Positions 1 through 11,394 of a DNA stretch of 64,000 nucleotides are shown in pieces. The DNA is from Neoceratodus forsteri (taxonomy: Eukaryota; Chordata; Ceratodontiformes; Ceratodontidae). Positions within the stretch are counted from its first letter, which is position 1. Every line of letters starts with the position of its first letter. Made by a program: the position numbers and the translations under genes. A model generated the notes under the pieces. It did not search any database and was not told the DNA's origin. It saw nothing but the letters and a program-made list of their open reading frames with translations. The stretch is taken from positions 699,933,501-699,997,500 of the forward strand of contig CM057454.1 of the NCBI GenBank assembly GCA_016271365.2. The letters are read 5' to 3'.

Positions 1-1135
1 TGCTAATTTATTTGCCAGCTGCAACATGGGGTTAGAAGGGAATACCAGCAGGAACCCTCCTCAGGACCATTTTCTTACTATAATATCAGTTTCACTAAGA
101 AAATTAGCCTGAGCACTGGAGGATTGTAATTTGCTGCTGAAAGGATCAGGTATCCACAAGGGCACCCCAGGCCTGGAGTGAAAATCAGATGCCACTAATT
201 ATTTTGCTAGCTGTAACATGGAGTTGCAAGTGGATGCTGTCAGGAGCCCCTTCCCTCACCAAGACAAAGAAGAGTTTCTGAACTTGTACATCATTTTCAG
301 AGATTGGAGGACTGCCAATGTCACATGATTGGCCAAAACCAATCAATTGAAGCATGAAGGTATCCTCCCTCTTTTCTGTAGATACCTACCATCCATTAGG
401 TCAGCAGCACCTGGAGTAAGAATCAGATGCCACTGATTCCTCTGCCAGGTGATGTCCGAGATCATTACAGGATATCAACAAGAAGGCCCCCCCCCAAGCA
501 ACACAAAGAGGACTTTTTGAACATGCCTGCTATTTTCAGTGATCAGAGGACTTGTCAGGATCACGTGACTTGACAGGGATGAGTCAGTCAGCCTGGGTGG
601 TGGAGCATCATCCCTCACTGCTGGAGGGACCAGCCATCCATATGGCCTGTCAGGCCTGGAGTAAGAATCAGGTGCCACATATTGGTTTGCCAGCTGCAGC
701 ATGAGGTTATGAGGGGATACCAGCAGGAGTCCCACTCAACCTCCAATGCATAGAGGACTTTTTGAATGTGTGCTGCATATTAAAAAGATCACAGAACATG
801 CTGGTGTCATGTGACTGTCCACAGCCAATCAGCCTGCACACTGGAGGATCATTCACTGCTGTTGGGACCAGCAGTCCATTGAAACAGTCAGGCCTGGAAT
901 GAGAATCAGGTGGTGCCATTGTTTTGTCGCTGCAGAATGGGGTAGCAATGGGATGCCAGTGGAATCCCCTCTCCCCCACTAACACTAAGAGGACATTTTG
1001 AAATTGCATGCCATTTTTGGCACTCAGAGGACCCACCAGGTCATGTGACTTCCCAGAGTAAATCAGGCCAAGCATTGTCAAACTGTCCAGTGTGAGTGGC
1101 CCAGCTGGAGATGGAGTTGCTGATAGCGTCACCAA
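1..1135. repeat. Tandem repeat, about 240-bp unit, at least 4 diverged copies
   Basis: A landmark built on CCTGGAGTRAGAATCAGRTG recurs at about 172, 410, 655 and 893, giving spacings of 238, 245 and 238 bp. Within each period the same sub-blocks follow in order: a CAGCTGCARCATGGGGTT-like block, a block with AAGAGGACTTTTTGAA, and one with a CAYGTGACTT core. The copies differ by many substitutions and small indels, so the array is old. It starts before the window. Apparent minus-strand ORFs here cross unit boundaries and are not genes. Confidence 0.8.
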
Positions 1136-1562
1136 GGAAGATGCCAGGATGTCAAGAGACTCTGCTTCCCTTCTTCCATTTTCCTTGGATCTATAAGTTC
1201 CAGCCCAGTTTTATATGACCTACATTAATATTTTCTGCTAGCTGTCACCTGACTTCATTCTTACAATCTGCTAGTAATTCTCAACATGTTATAGTGCCTT
1301 ATCTAGTAACATTTGTTTTGCTGGTTATATTGCTACTTCTAGCTTCAACTACAGCAAGGCAATTGCTACTTCAGTTTCATCTGCTATTGTTGACATCATG
1401 GATTCACAAATTCATGTTTAGTATAAAACTTGTGCCTTTTGTACTGTAATATGGATGTATATTATTCTGGTATTTAGTTGTTTTCACTGTAATTGCTTCT
1501 TTATAAAGCTGTTTATCTGCATCCCCACATAATCCCTGCAAGTCCACTAATAACTAATCCTT
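1136..1562. other. No recognisable feature
   Basis: AT-rich unique-looking sequence between the tandem array and the A/T-rich tail of the next LINE. I see no ORF, repeat or RNA structure that I can support. Confidence 0.5.
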
Positions 1563-3150
1563 GGAGTATTTATTTATTTATTTTATTTATTGATTATTTA
1601 TTTATTACTGTCTCAGATTAAACCATTTGAGCTCAGAGCTTTTTACATAGGTTCCACGTCAAGATTTTCAACACAACAGTTAGGTGAGTTTGTACAGAGG
1701 ATTGCAAGATAACAGGGTGTACAACTGAAATTATATAATAAAACACAATACAAGTCTTGAAGGTGGCTTCAATATACATACAGGTTACGATGCCCAACCG
1801 TGATACCAGTCAGTTGTGAGCAGCGAGTTTGCTTAGAAAGATGCTATGTGCAAGAGTAGGGGGGAGGAGCCCCAAGTGCCATGAGCAATGAGATAGTGTG
1901 GTATTTGGTTAGCAGAAGGGAAGGAGGAGGGGGAGGGCACTAGCATGGAGACAGATGATGAGTGTGACAGGAGAGGGGGTGGGGAAAGGGAGGACAGGCT
2001 CAGGAGGGAGGGGGATTAGGAATAGTGGTGCTGCAAATGGAAGTAACTATGAGGGTGGTGGGATGGTGGAGCTAGCGATGACAGTCACAATGGGATTCAT
2101 ATAAAATATGGTGTTTGAGGTGGACTTTGAAAGTACCCAGCGTGGACAGGTGCAAAATATTTTCCTGTAGGGAGTTGAACCAAAGCGGGGCATGGTGAGC
2201 AAAGGAACTTTGTCATTGAGAAGTTTGACATTTCGGAGTTATGAAGAATTGGTGCTCGGAGTTTCATGTGTGCCGAAGGTTAATGCAAGGCACCAGAAGT
2301 TGTCAGACCCCCAGCGGAAGTGTACTAAGGCAGATTTTTGGGCCAGCAGGCAGGTTTGGTATTCTAGCCACCCACTGAGCATGAGCCAGTGTGCTTCAGC
2401 GTAGAGATCACTGTTGTGAGTCAGCCTGTGCGCACCTAAGGTTAGCTGGCAGGCTTTGTTTAACGCAGTTTTAAAGCACCAGAGGGCAGTATCAGTGGCG
2501 TAGCCATATATGGGCAGGCCGTAGTCCACAAGGGAGCCCACAGAACTGTGAACAGCTATTCTAAGGGCTTCAGGGGTCAGGCTGTGCTTATGACGGTATA
2601 GCAGCCCTAAGCGCTTGTTGATAGCTTTGGCCCTGTTGTCAATATGAAGAGTATAGAAGAGTGAGTTGTCAATAGTGATACCGAGGTACTTAAAATGTTG
2701 AACAAGTTTGAGAGAGGCCCCATCAACATTACATATTGATAGTGGGTAATTACGGTGCTTGTTTAAGGAGCTGGAGAACAGCATGGTTTTGGTTTTTTTT
2801 GTAGTTCATAATCAACTTATGATCTATGAACAACTTCTCAGTACAGGTGAAATCACTTTTTAGTTGCTGTTCCAGAACACAGGGATCAGAGCCATGTGTG
2901 AAAACAACCGCATCATCAGAGTATAGGAAGATGCAGCACTGACTGGCTTGAGGGAGGCAATTCAAGAATAAACTGAATAAGAGGGGACCAAGTATAGACT
3001 CCTGTGGAACACCTGAACAGACAGGTTTGCTGTCTGAGAGGGTAGATCCTATCCTGACTTTCTGGGCTCAGCAGTGCAGACAACTGTGGAACCAAGAAAC
3101 TGTCTCGGGTACAAGGCCAGTAGAGGCAAGTTGCTCAGTTTGCTACTGTC
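1563..3150 (-). mobile_element. L2/Rex-like LINE (family B), 3' fragment
   Basis: The element lies on the minus strand and its 3' end is the AATAAATAAATAAT-type tail at about 1563-1620. The 3' UTR just before it matches two other copies in this window (about 20630-20700 plus, about 28920-29010 minus): a CCTTTGTAAA-like block, then a block resembling ACTCAAAGG, then the tail. Upstream lies the C-terminal half of a reverse transcriptase ORF. The 5' part (endonuclease and early RT) is missing. Clade assignment to L2/Rex1-Babar is by general motif resemblance and is tentative. Confidence 0.75.
2239..2965 (-). pseudogene. LINE family B reverse transcriptase, C-terminal part, frameshifted
   Basis: Two minus-strand frames join into one reverse transcriptase C-terminus. 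The first (about 2965-2750) contains FLYSDDAVVF, the YxDD catalytic box that coordinates metal ions in the RT active site. The second (2784-2239) contains HFKYLGITIDNS and LGLLYRHKHSLTPEALRIA, the thumb and connection region typical of LINE ORF2. Homologous segments at 34.9-35.4 kb share the order of motifs (LLYVDDAVLY, then LMLNQKKTKIMLF). The frame change near 2760 and the missing N-terminus make it non-functional. Its role in an intact element would be target-primed reverse transcription. There is no sign of host co-option. Confidence 0.75.
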
Positions 3151-3339
3151 AATAATCATTAATATATATCTATGTATATTGGCTAGCTGCCATACCTACT
3201 TTACCTGACCTCCTACACTGCCTTTTATCTTAGTTACGCTCAACTTTTTCTTAATAGCCACCCTTGATACTCTTGATTATCACTTCAGTGTCTCTCAGCC
3301 TGAAACCTTACCATGCTCTCCAGCTTAATTTTTCTTCTG

Positions 3340-3366
3340 TTCTCTCTCTCTCTCTCCCCCCCCCCT
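3340..3366. repeat. (TC)n / poly-C microsatellite
   Basis: A run of alternating TC passes directly into about twelve C residues, bordering the 3' end of the neighbouring CR1 fragment. Confidence 0.85.
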
Positions 3367-3374
3367 TCCAATTA

Positions 3375-4112
3375 CTAACATACTAAAATGCCAGCAGAAT
3401 AGGCCTAATGGTCTTTCATGTCTGCTCGCTTGGTCAGCCCACCCTGGCTGCTGACCTTGCTGTCCCCTCGCCTCCTGGTTTCTCCCTTCCCAGTTCCGGA
3501 TATATTCTTGCTGCATTGGATTTTGCTTCCTGAACCCTTCCCTGTACCTGTCCCACCCTCTTGAACCCCTCCACTGTCTCTGCCTTCACCAGCCCCTAGG
3601 TAGTGCATTCCATGGCTCTACCACCCTCTCAGTGAAGTAGCACCTCCTCCTTTCTCCCCTGAATCTTCCCCCCTCCAGCTTCCACCCATGCCCTCTAGTG
3701 GCCCCTTCCTCCTTCCTTCGAAGCACCCTCACTGTTCCTCCCCTATTTACCCTCTTCATGTACCTGAAGACCTCTATCATGTCTCCCCGGTCCCTTCTCT
3801 CTTCCAAAGTGTACATATTTAGCTCTTCGAGCCTCTCCTCATAGGTCCTGTCCCCCAAGCCCCAAATCATTTTGGTTGCCCTCCTCTGGACCCTCTCCAG
3901 GAGGTTAATGTCCCTCTTTAAGTGAGGCCTCCAAAACTGCACGCAGTACTCCAGGTGCGGCCTCACCAAGCAGTTATACAGGGGGAGTATGACTTCCCTC
4001 CTTCTGGAGGTGATCCCCCTAGCGATGCATCCCAGCATCCTGTTGGCCTTGGCTGCTGCCCTCCTCCAAATTCTCTCCCTCCTTTCATCCATCTCTAACT
4101 CCCTCTTCCTTA
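3375..4112 (-). mobile_element. CR1-clade LINE, 3' fragment
   Basis: Minus-strand fragment holding the last part of ORF2 plus a short 3' UTR ending near 3380, where the sequence reads as the usual CR1 tail context (a block about a set of GGACCATTAGGCC before the end). It is a different, more diverged subfamily from the CR1 copies at 22-35 kb. Confidence 0.75.
3586..4092 (-). pseudogene. CR1 ORF2 C-terminal domain remnant
   Basis: An open stretch of 168 codons carries the CR1 ORF2 C-terminal signature in order: MLGCIARGITSRRREVILPL, then [51 protein letters not shown] and YFTERVVEPWNALP. These blocks lie downstream of the RT palm in all CR1-clade elements. The catalytic RT and endonuclease parts are absent (5' truncation, which is normal for LINE insertions). 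The frame then opens into a short Gly/Arg-rich tail. No host function is implied. Confidence 0.85.
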
Positions 4113-4299
4113 CGTTTTTCCCTTATCATTTTCTCACCTACTGCCACATCTCCTGCTCCCTTCTGTACATCCCTGGCTATATCATGAAGCCTACTGGTGA
4201 ATCTTTCTTTCTTTCCAGTCCCTCTTTACCCTTTCATCTTCTAGCTACAAGCTCCAAGGTTCCCTAAATTCATAATTTGCTTGCTGCTTCTTCTGGCTT

Positions 4300-5110
4300 T
4301 TGATGATGAATGACATTCTGGCCTCCCTCTCCGTCTTCATCCTCAATTCTCCTTAAAGTTCTTAAGATACTGCACATAAATATTTGCAGTCTTCTTTCAA
4401 AATTTGATGATCTGCAGCTATGGGTTAAAACACTTAAGCCAACTGTTCTAGTTGTCTCAGAGACCAGGCTGTCCCCCAGGATCAGTGACACTGACATAGC
4501 TATACCTAATTACTCAATTTTCCAGCAGGACCACTCTACAAGGAGTGGTGGTGTTGACATTTATGTTGCACTTCCCAGTGGTTCGAGGTTGTGCACCTCA
4601 TCTCACCCCCTTCCCTGTTACCTTCTTGTGGGCAAACATTCCATCCCTTTCTCCCTCCATGTTTATTCTACTGGAGTCTATCTCTGTCCAAAATCCAAAC
4701 CTTAATCCTCTGCTCTCTGTTCATAACCTGGCTACTGATAGGTGACCCTAATACTGGGTGACTTTAATCACAGTTGGGCCTCCCTTGCTGTGAACAAACT
4801 TACTAAACAAATCCAGTCCCACCATGTCATGCATCTTATCCCTGAGTTAACCCAGCTTAACCCTCCTTCCTTAAACCACTCACTCCTTGACAGTGTTCTC
4901 TCCTCTCATCCTAACAATATTCCTTGTGCAAACACCCTCCCTAATGCTCAAAGTGACTATCACATGTTTTAATATGTATATAATGTCCACCAACCAGAAG
5001 GACCCCTGAAGCCATTAATCTTCAGACATTTCAGCCTCTTAAACAACTGTATCTGTCCTGCAAGCTGATCTTCATGCCACCAATTCATCCTTCATCTCTA
5101 TCTTCAAACA
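4300..5110 (+). mobile_element. LINE family B, endonuclease-region fragment
   Basis: Plus-strand fragment of the apurinic-type endonuclease of the family B LINE. The first frame (4310-4705) reads LHINICSLLSKFDDLQLW, then VLVVSETRLSPRISDTDIAI, DHSTRSGGVDIYV; this parallels LRIASKDICSLLKKFDDLQ in the minus-strand copy near 37.0 kb. The catalytic Glu of the SET motif is present. After a frameshift, LILGDFNHSWASL (GDFN motif, about 4742-4790) and a degraded Asp/His region follow. RT is missing. The piece has no visible target duplication and is best regarded as a decayed insertion. Confidence 0.75.
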
Positions 5111-5790
5111 CTGACAATGCCATTTGAAAATTACAATTACACTTTTTATCTGTTTGGGACAAATGCATTCCCTTCTTTAAATATCATGTTTGGGGATCTC
5201 TACTCCCCTAGGCATTTCCTGACCTTGTCTCATATCTCCAGGACAGACACTCTGCCTGGCAACTTCATAAGGCCACTGGCTTGCCAGCAGAATGTCTCAG
5301 GTACTGTACATAAAATTCTGTAATATCTGAACCAAGGCCACTAGTATGGATAAATTTTACCTCAAATGTCCAGAATAATAATCATTACACCTTCATATTC
5401 TGAAAGGCTGTTCACAAACTTTTTAATTCCCCACCTAGTTTCCTACCATGACACTATCATTAGTGCTTATAGTCTGTCTCAATGGTGATAGCTATCATTT
5501 TTTTTCCCTGTAGGGCTTTTACTTCCTGTCTATGTGTGCCAGGGACATATCTGTCATCAGGGATATACCTTGTTCTGCCCATAAACCCCCCATCCTACCT
5601 ATGGCCTGCTCCCCCAATATCCACCATGGTTCTTCCCTCTGTTGCAGGGGCTCCAGTGGGACAGCCATCTTACCACCTAAATTAGTCCACTGTATGGACC
5701 AGGATCCTACCTCAGTGATCACAAGTGCCAAAGGGAGGTATTATGAATCCAGGCCTTCATGTACTGTAGATGTCCACGGGTTTTTCTCCC
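5111..5790. other. No recognisable feature
   Basis: Short overlapping ORFs on both strands between two LINE fragments; none carries a recognisable domain. Part may be decayed family B LINE sequence. Confidence 0.4.
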
Positions 5791-5791
5791 T

Positions 5792-6105
5792 GAAACATAG
5801 AAACATAGAATTTGTAGGCAAAAAAAGGCTGCTGGGCCCACCCAGTCTGCCCAGACAGTCCCTGCCTAGTCTGTCTCCACAAAACCTGACTGGTGTCCAG
5901 TGGCCCACCCTCCTCCCTGAATATTTACTAATATTCCATTATGCCTGTTCCTTGCATGCTTGAAGCCCCCTACTGTTTTCACCTCCATAACTTTCACTGG
6001 CAGTATGTTCCAGGTGTGCACCACTCTTTGAGTGAAGTAGTATTTCCCTGATTTTCTCCCGGGTTCCTCCCTCCTTCCCTGATGTGGGAGTAGAGCACTG
6101 AATGG
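5792..6105 (-). mobile_element. CR1-clade LINE, extreme 3' end
   Basis: Minus-strand fragment ending in the hallmark CR1-type terminal repeat, here read on plus as GAAACATAGAAACATAGAAT. Before it lies the conserved 3' UTR block (GGGCAGACTGGGTGGGCCCA on minus). Upstream is the end of ORF2 with KYYFTQRVVHTWNILPVK, equivalent to KYYFTERVADAWNSLPEE-like residues in the copies at 34.6 and 39.7 kb. The fragment is about 300 bp, a typical 5'-truncated CR1. Confidence 0.8.
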
Positions 6106-8644
6106 CCTCAACTGCACTCAGTGATGTCCTATTGAGGAAGAAAGTACCATTGGTCTATCACAGGGGTCATTGCATAAATGAAGCCCAACTCCATTCCTCT
6201 CTGATGGCGGCACACTACCAAGTGACAGCTGCTGTGGTCTGGCCAGCCTCCCAATGTGGTATTCTGAGTTTGCCCCTGAATTTGGGTCACCTGCATGGCA
6301 GTTCATTCGTGTGACCCTGGTAATTACCTAGCTTAACCTTTTCTTCTTTCCTTTTGTGTCTGCCCTTCTCCCCTCCCACCCCCTTACCATGTTTTCTCCA
6401 CCCTGAACCTTCTTTCAGCATCTTCTCCACTTCCACCTCTGCTACCATCTCCGCTCTTCTGTCTTCCTACCTCTCTAGAGGTCATAGCTAGGGCATCATG
6501 TTTTCTGTGAATTTGCGGTTGTAGCAACCACCACAGAAATATGGTCCTGCCACAGAAACAAGCCTATGCCACAGAACCAGCCTCTTTTAGTGCAGTAAAG
6601 ATGGCTGCCACCTTTATGCTTTCTCAACTAAGCAGCTAACATGATTGGTCCTTATTCACTAATGTGTGGATTGCCTATGTGCTGCATATCTGAGGCAGGT
6701 AGGCAACCCTAAATGTGAATACTATGCAACGGGGGTCCAGCCACATTCACTATAGGTGTGCAGCCAGTTGCACACCAGATCCCTGGACGATTGTGCCAGT
6801 CTGCTCCAGGGGCAGGGCATGGGTGTGTCAGGGGTGTGCCTCTACTCTAGGTCATACACAAAGATGTGGACTGCTGCACACTGGGGTGGGTGAGTTATGG
6901 CAGGGGGGACCCTTCTGTAAGTGTTACGTGTCCACCCCATGTGCACACAAAGCACTGTCTGGCACACTGCAGAGCCCATGGCCAATTTTTACCAAAGCCA
7001 TACTATGCCGTATATAGCAGGACACCTATATGTAATGTCACAGAGTGGTACCATTATGGTAAGTCAGCAATCAAATGGCTGTTGTGTCCAGTTATAGCAC
7101 TGACAGCACTACACAGATCAGTACAACAGTCTGGTACAGAGGTACAGGCAGTGTACAATGCAGAGCACTATGCCACAGTCTTAGCACCTGAGGGGTATGC
7201 CAGTATAGCATGGCAGGTGCAGTCACCTAACAACATCGGTACAATGCTGCTGGTGGCTCCATACACTCATACGGTGGTGCCCTACCATACACCATAACAG
7301 GCACAATGACCAACTGTACACCAGTATGACTGCTGAGTGCTCATACTTCCTACCTGTTCCTGAGTGACAGGGATGTCCCTGCTATTGCCACACACTTGTT
7401 CGCTGTCCCACAAAATGGTTGTGTGACTGTCCAGTGGGTACTGTACATGCACATTGCTGTCGGGCATGCATGCTATGGAAATGTACAGTACATTGTCGGA
7501 TGGAGCATCATACCCCTAATGCCAATGTTATGATGGCGATCTGAATGCATATTACCAGTATTATAGTTGTGTCCCAGAGGTGATGTAATTGTACCTGATA
7601 CTTTTATGCCATGTCCCAGAATTTTGAGGCAGGAGGGTGCAAGGCCTGAGGCTGCTGATTGTGTCCCCTTTCCATCTGTGCAGTTCTGTGCCTTCCCAGG
7701 AGCCCATGTATGGGCACATAAGGGATCCACTCTGGGACCCAGGACAGGCTTCCAATTGCATGCCTGCCTGCATCCCACACTCTGCTCCCATGCAGCCCCA
7801 ATCCAGCAGTGCACAGCTGCATGCTAGATGGGCAGGGCCATGAACAGGTGGCTGGCAATGGTGAATACTTGCTGGCATGCACCTATCTGCAGGTGTGGAG
7901 CAGCACGGGCAGGGTACGCAGCTATCATGCATACTATCCACACCTTCAAGCATAGGGCCCATAGTGAGTCAGCCTATAATGACACAAGTGTGAGTTTTCT
8001 GGTAGCTCCATTAAACATCCCTTCCCCCTTGGTTGCAGTAGTCAGTTAGCAACATCTTTTCAATCCACTGGAACTCAGCTCTGAAGCCTATGACCATTAT
8101 AGCCTTCTATAAACATTGAGGAAACTTCAGGAAGTCTGAATCATGGAAAAATAGTGGTCTTATTTGTTGATTGCAGTAGTTTGGAATTAAAAAGTATTAG
8201 TCATTATTCCAAAACCACAAAACAGGAGACTATGTGGCTGTGTACCTAATTTAAGATGCTCCAGCTGCTGTCTGGATTCTCAGTAAATATAGTAGTGGTG
8301 GAGAAGGAGATGTGAAAACCAAGCTGCATTGACACAAATGGCACAACCACTGTTGAATTGGCGTGCAAAGGGAAACACCTGGAGCAGCACTGAAGCAACA
8401 ACCCACACTGGCACCACCAAGCTTCAAGCAAGTGGGTGGTAGAAAAGGTGTTCATTGCATCATCATTGCTTTGAATCCTGGCAATACTGATGTTCAAGTA
8501 AGTGCAGCAGGCAGAGGAAGAAATTCCCAGGAACAGTGTTGCGGTTAACCAGAACTGGGAAGTGAGAGGGAGCCATGGGAGGATAAAAGAGACTGCATTA
8601 AAAACAAACTCTGGTCAGAGCCCACAAGGCAGCATAATGCTATT
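6106..8644. other. Unrecognised region with overlapping short ORFs
   Basis: About 2.5 kb with moderate-length ORFs on both strands (longest near 6866-7297 plus and 7561-7962 minus). None shows a domain I recognise, and their overlap on opposite strands points to stop-poor composition rather than genes. The part 6720-7560 is rich in CAG/CTG-like and GTACAGTAC-like short palindromic words and differs in texture from the AT-rich flanks, so it may be a decayed DNA transposon. I could not find matching termini. Confidence 0.4.
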
Positions 8645-9080
8645 TTCAGTGTCAGTGGCTCAGCAGGGTGCACACTCACTTCTGAAGCTGGAAGATCAGA
8701 AGGCTGTAGGTTTTATCTCCACACCTGGCACTTGGGTTAAACCCCAATACTTACACTGTAGTGCAGCATGAGGGGTTTGCTGCACTCCTGAGGTGCCGTC
8801 TTTCAGATGAGATGTTAAATCAAGGTCTTTTCTGCATGGTCTGGTGGTTGTTCAGGTGGGCATTAAGGATCCTATGGCACTTCTTGAAAAGAATAGGAGC
8901 ATTTCCCTGGTGTCCTGGCCAGTTTCCCCCATTCAGTAAAATACCACCAACAGCTTCATTGGGTTCAGTTTCAGAGGGTTACCATCTGTACCCAACCCTG
9001 GTCATATCTGAAAAAGGGACTTCTAGTTTCAGTGGTCCTACCTGGTCAACAAAATTCATCAAGTAAATAATTAAATTTTA
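8645..9080 (+). mobile_element. tRNA-derived SINE
   Basis: The 5' part resembles a tRNA: an A-box-like AGTGGCTCAGCAGGGTGCAC (about 8655-8675) and, at normal spacing, a B-box-like GGCTGTAGGTTTTATCTCC (about 8701-8719). These would form an internal RNA polymerase III promoter. The body contains TGAGGTGCCGTCTTTCAGAT, GAGATGTTAAATCAAGGTC, AAGGATCCTATGGCACTT and CCCTGGTGTCCTGGCCA. I recognise this body module from SINEs common in sharks and several other vertebrates. The element ends in an A/T-rich tail near 9065-9080. No flanking duplication was confirmed. Confidence 0.75.
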
Positions 9081-9105
9081 CAGGGGTTGGGAGTGACCTA
9101 CAAGG

Positions 9106-9110
<5 letters not shown>

Positions 9111-9139
<29 letters not shown>
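9111..9139. repeat. (AT)n microsatellite
   Basis: Uninterrupted alternating AT of 29 bases just after the SINE tail. Confidence 0.9.
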
Positions 9140-9142
<3 letters not shown>

Positions 9143-9195
9143 GCAACAGGTGTCAGGATAAAAACTGACACATAACTTCAGTTATCTGAGTCACT

Positions 9196-9284
9196 GTGTG
9201 GATAACTGGGTAGTGATGTAATCACTATATGGATAACTTCAAGTTATCCCCATGGTGATTACATCATCACCCATTTATCCACAC
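9196..9284. repeat. 89-bp near-perfect palindrome
   Basis: The left arm 9196-9239 (starting GTGTGGATAACTGGGT) and right arm 9241-9284 are reverse complements at 38 of 44 positions, with a one-base centre. It would form a long hairpin or cruciform. Its arm end resembles that of the palindrome at 9631-9726 (both contain GTGKGATAAC-like sequence), so the two may be parts of one foldback element. Confidence 0.85.
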
Positions 9285-9630
9285 AATGACTACATCGCTA
9301 ACCACCACCACCTGTGCTGCCTGCTCAGCAGGTACTGCCTCTCAGTTTCATGTTTACCTTCTCACACTGCTCTTTACAACCCAAGCTATCACAGTCCCAA
9401 AGACTCACAAAATACACATCCTAACCACCCCCCCAAAAAAAACTGGAACCACATTCTAAATGAAAACACTCTTAAGAACAAAAAGCCATTTTTTTCTCTT
9501 TCTCAGGACAGCAAACCTGCAAGCCAAACACGGCAGCCAGGCACAGAGAAAAAATACGGAAAGGAAATTAGAAAAAAAATTAAATATAACAAAACTGAAC
9601 CCAAAACTCCTGTTGCATAAATCAAATATG

Positions 9631-9726
9631 TGTGGGATAACCAAATTATTTGTACAGTAGCCTGTGACCTCTCGTGAGGTTACTTGAGGTCTCAGGCTAC
9701 TGTACAAATAACTTGGTTATCCCACA
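9631..9726. repeat. Inverted repeat, 41-bp arms with 14-bp loop
   Basis: The arm 9631-9671 begins TGTGGGATAACCAAATTATT; the arm 9686-9726 is its reverse complement with 2 mismatches in 41. Only 14 bases separate them. This is far beyond chance and suggests a small foldback or MITE-like element. Confidence 0.9.
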
Positions 9727-9744
9727 GGCACACCCCGCATATCC

Positions 9745-9751
<7 letters not shown>

Positions 9752-9788
<37 letters not shown>
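9752..9788. repeat. (CA)n microsatellite
   Basis: Uninterrupted CA dinucleotide run of about 37 bases flanked by TATATA and ATACATAC. Confidence 0.9.
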
Positions 9789-9794
<6 letters not shown>

Positions 9795-11394
9795 TACACA
9801 TACTGTATATACAACCTCAAGCAGCTCAATATTTTGTTTAAAACTGGCAGCCAGTAACAGTGATTGCTGGCCCTGTTAAAATTAACACATTCTCTAGTGG
9901 CCATAAGTACAACCCACCCTCTTAAAAAAAAAATATTTCCTGGTGTGCTGTGGCACCATTGTTGCCCAATCGCCTGTCCCCATAGTAACAAATAATTATT
10001 TTGCTGCAATATGAGGCCTGTCTGACCCAGTGGTATGGAGGGATGAGGCGCTAGGTGCCTTATTGCCCGCCACATCAGTGACCCAAGTTCAGGAATATGC
10101 CAGATTGCCAGGGGTTGGAAAGCAGACTGAATGTTTATCACATAGCTGTCCTGTCCCTGGATGGAAAGGCTTGCTGATTTGACCTGTGGTTTCCCCCAGG
10201 TGAAAGCAGGAACTCAAGAAAGGGAAAAATGCAGAAATGACTAACACAGGCTCCATAAAGCCCTACCCAGCTACCTCTGTCCCACATGACCACCTGGATG
10301 ACTGGCTTAGTTGTGGATGTAAGTGACTGGGTGGGGGGAAGGATGGCGCTCCCTTTTCTGGCCACCCTGTCATGGGGGAGGGAGGCAATCCGTGGGAACT
10401 TTGGGCTGTATGGTTTGGGACAGGGGAGTGATGGACAGGGGAGCTAGGGATAGGGCTGAGAGCCTGCCCGAGTCAATTGGCAAAGCAAAATGTTTTATGG
10501 AGGGTGGAAAGTGCTGCAGTATGTATGACCTTAACACATACAGTATACATAACCCTCCCATAATGGGTGCAACTGCACTGTTACAGTAAACCTACCAAGT
10601 ATGTATAATATGTACAGGGTCTCTTACCAGGGTACTATGGAACCAGACGCAGGAGTCATAAAGGGATGACATTTCTTAAACCTGTAGAATAAAATAGAGG
10701 AAAGGGGTCACAAAAGATCTTCATTTCTTAGAAAGACACCAGGAAGGATAAGACATGTTAGACATATTGTAATATTTATCTGATGAGGAAGGAGTTCACA
10801 TCCTGTGAGACCTGGGAAAGTAAAGAGAAGAAGGTTAATATGGAGTAAATACAGTAGTGGGAACAAAAGAGAGGAGAGAGATGAAATGAGTATAGTACAG
10901 TGTAAGAGGTAAAAAAAAAATTATTTGTAGAGGGAACGATATACAATTAAATGAAGTAAAAGATACAGAGACAAGCTTCATTTATGTATTTTGCTAAAAT
11001 CAGCAACTGTTTACCATGAGTGTCAAAAACAAAACACCAAACAACAGAATAATGACAGGTTTGTTGCCATTGGAAAAGCTGTTCCTGTGTTTTCACCTTG
11101 ACTTGCATGTTGTTTTTAGTGTGTAGTGTATATCACTTTGACATTTCTGTATAAATGAGATGCACCATATTTAATCCTCAGACCTGTCCTCTGTGGAAGG
11201 GCCACTGAAGGCTTGAAGTGCTGGCCCAAGTGGGTGCATGCAGGCATGTTGCTGTAAAATAAATCTTGCACTTAGCATGTAAAACTGAATCTATGAGTGC
11301 TGAGCATTCTTTTCTTTTGTTTTTACAAGCTGGCTGCTTTGCTTATGGACTGCCTATTCCTTTACTTGTGCACCACTCTACACTACTTACACAA
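9789..11394. other. No recognisable feature
   Basis: About 1.6 kb of ordinary AT-rich sequence. Short ORFs near 10138-10590 overlap on both strands and carry no recognisable motif. Confidence 0.45.

Noticed and set aside
8655..8720. tRNA gene
   Set aside because: It has tRNA-like boxes but is followed by a known SINE body module and lacks a proper acceptor stem.
9252..9620. 122-codon plus-strand ORF
   Set aside because: It runs out of one palindrome and into the other's flank, with low-complexity Asn/Lys/Pro translation.
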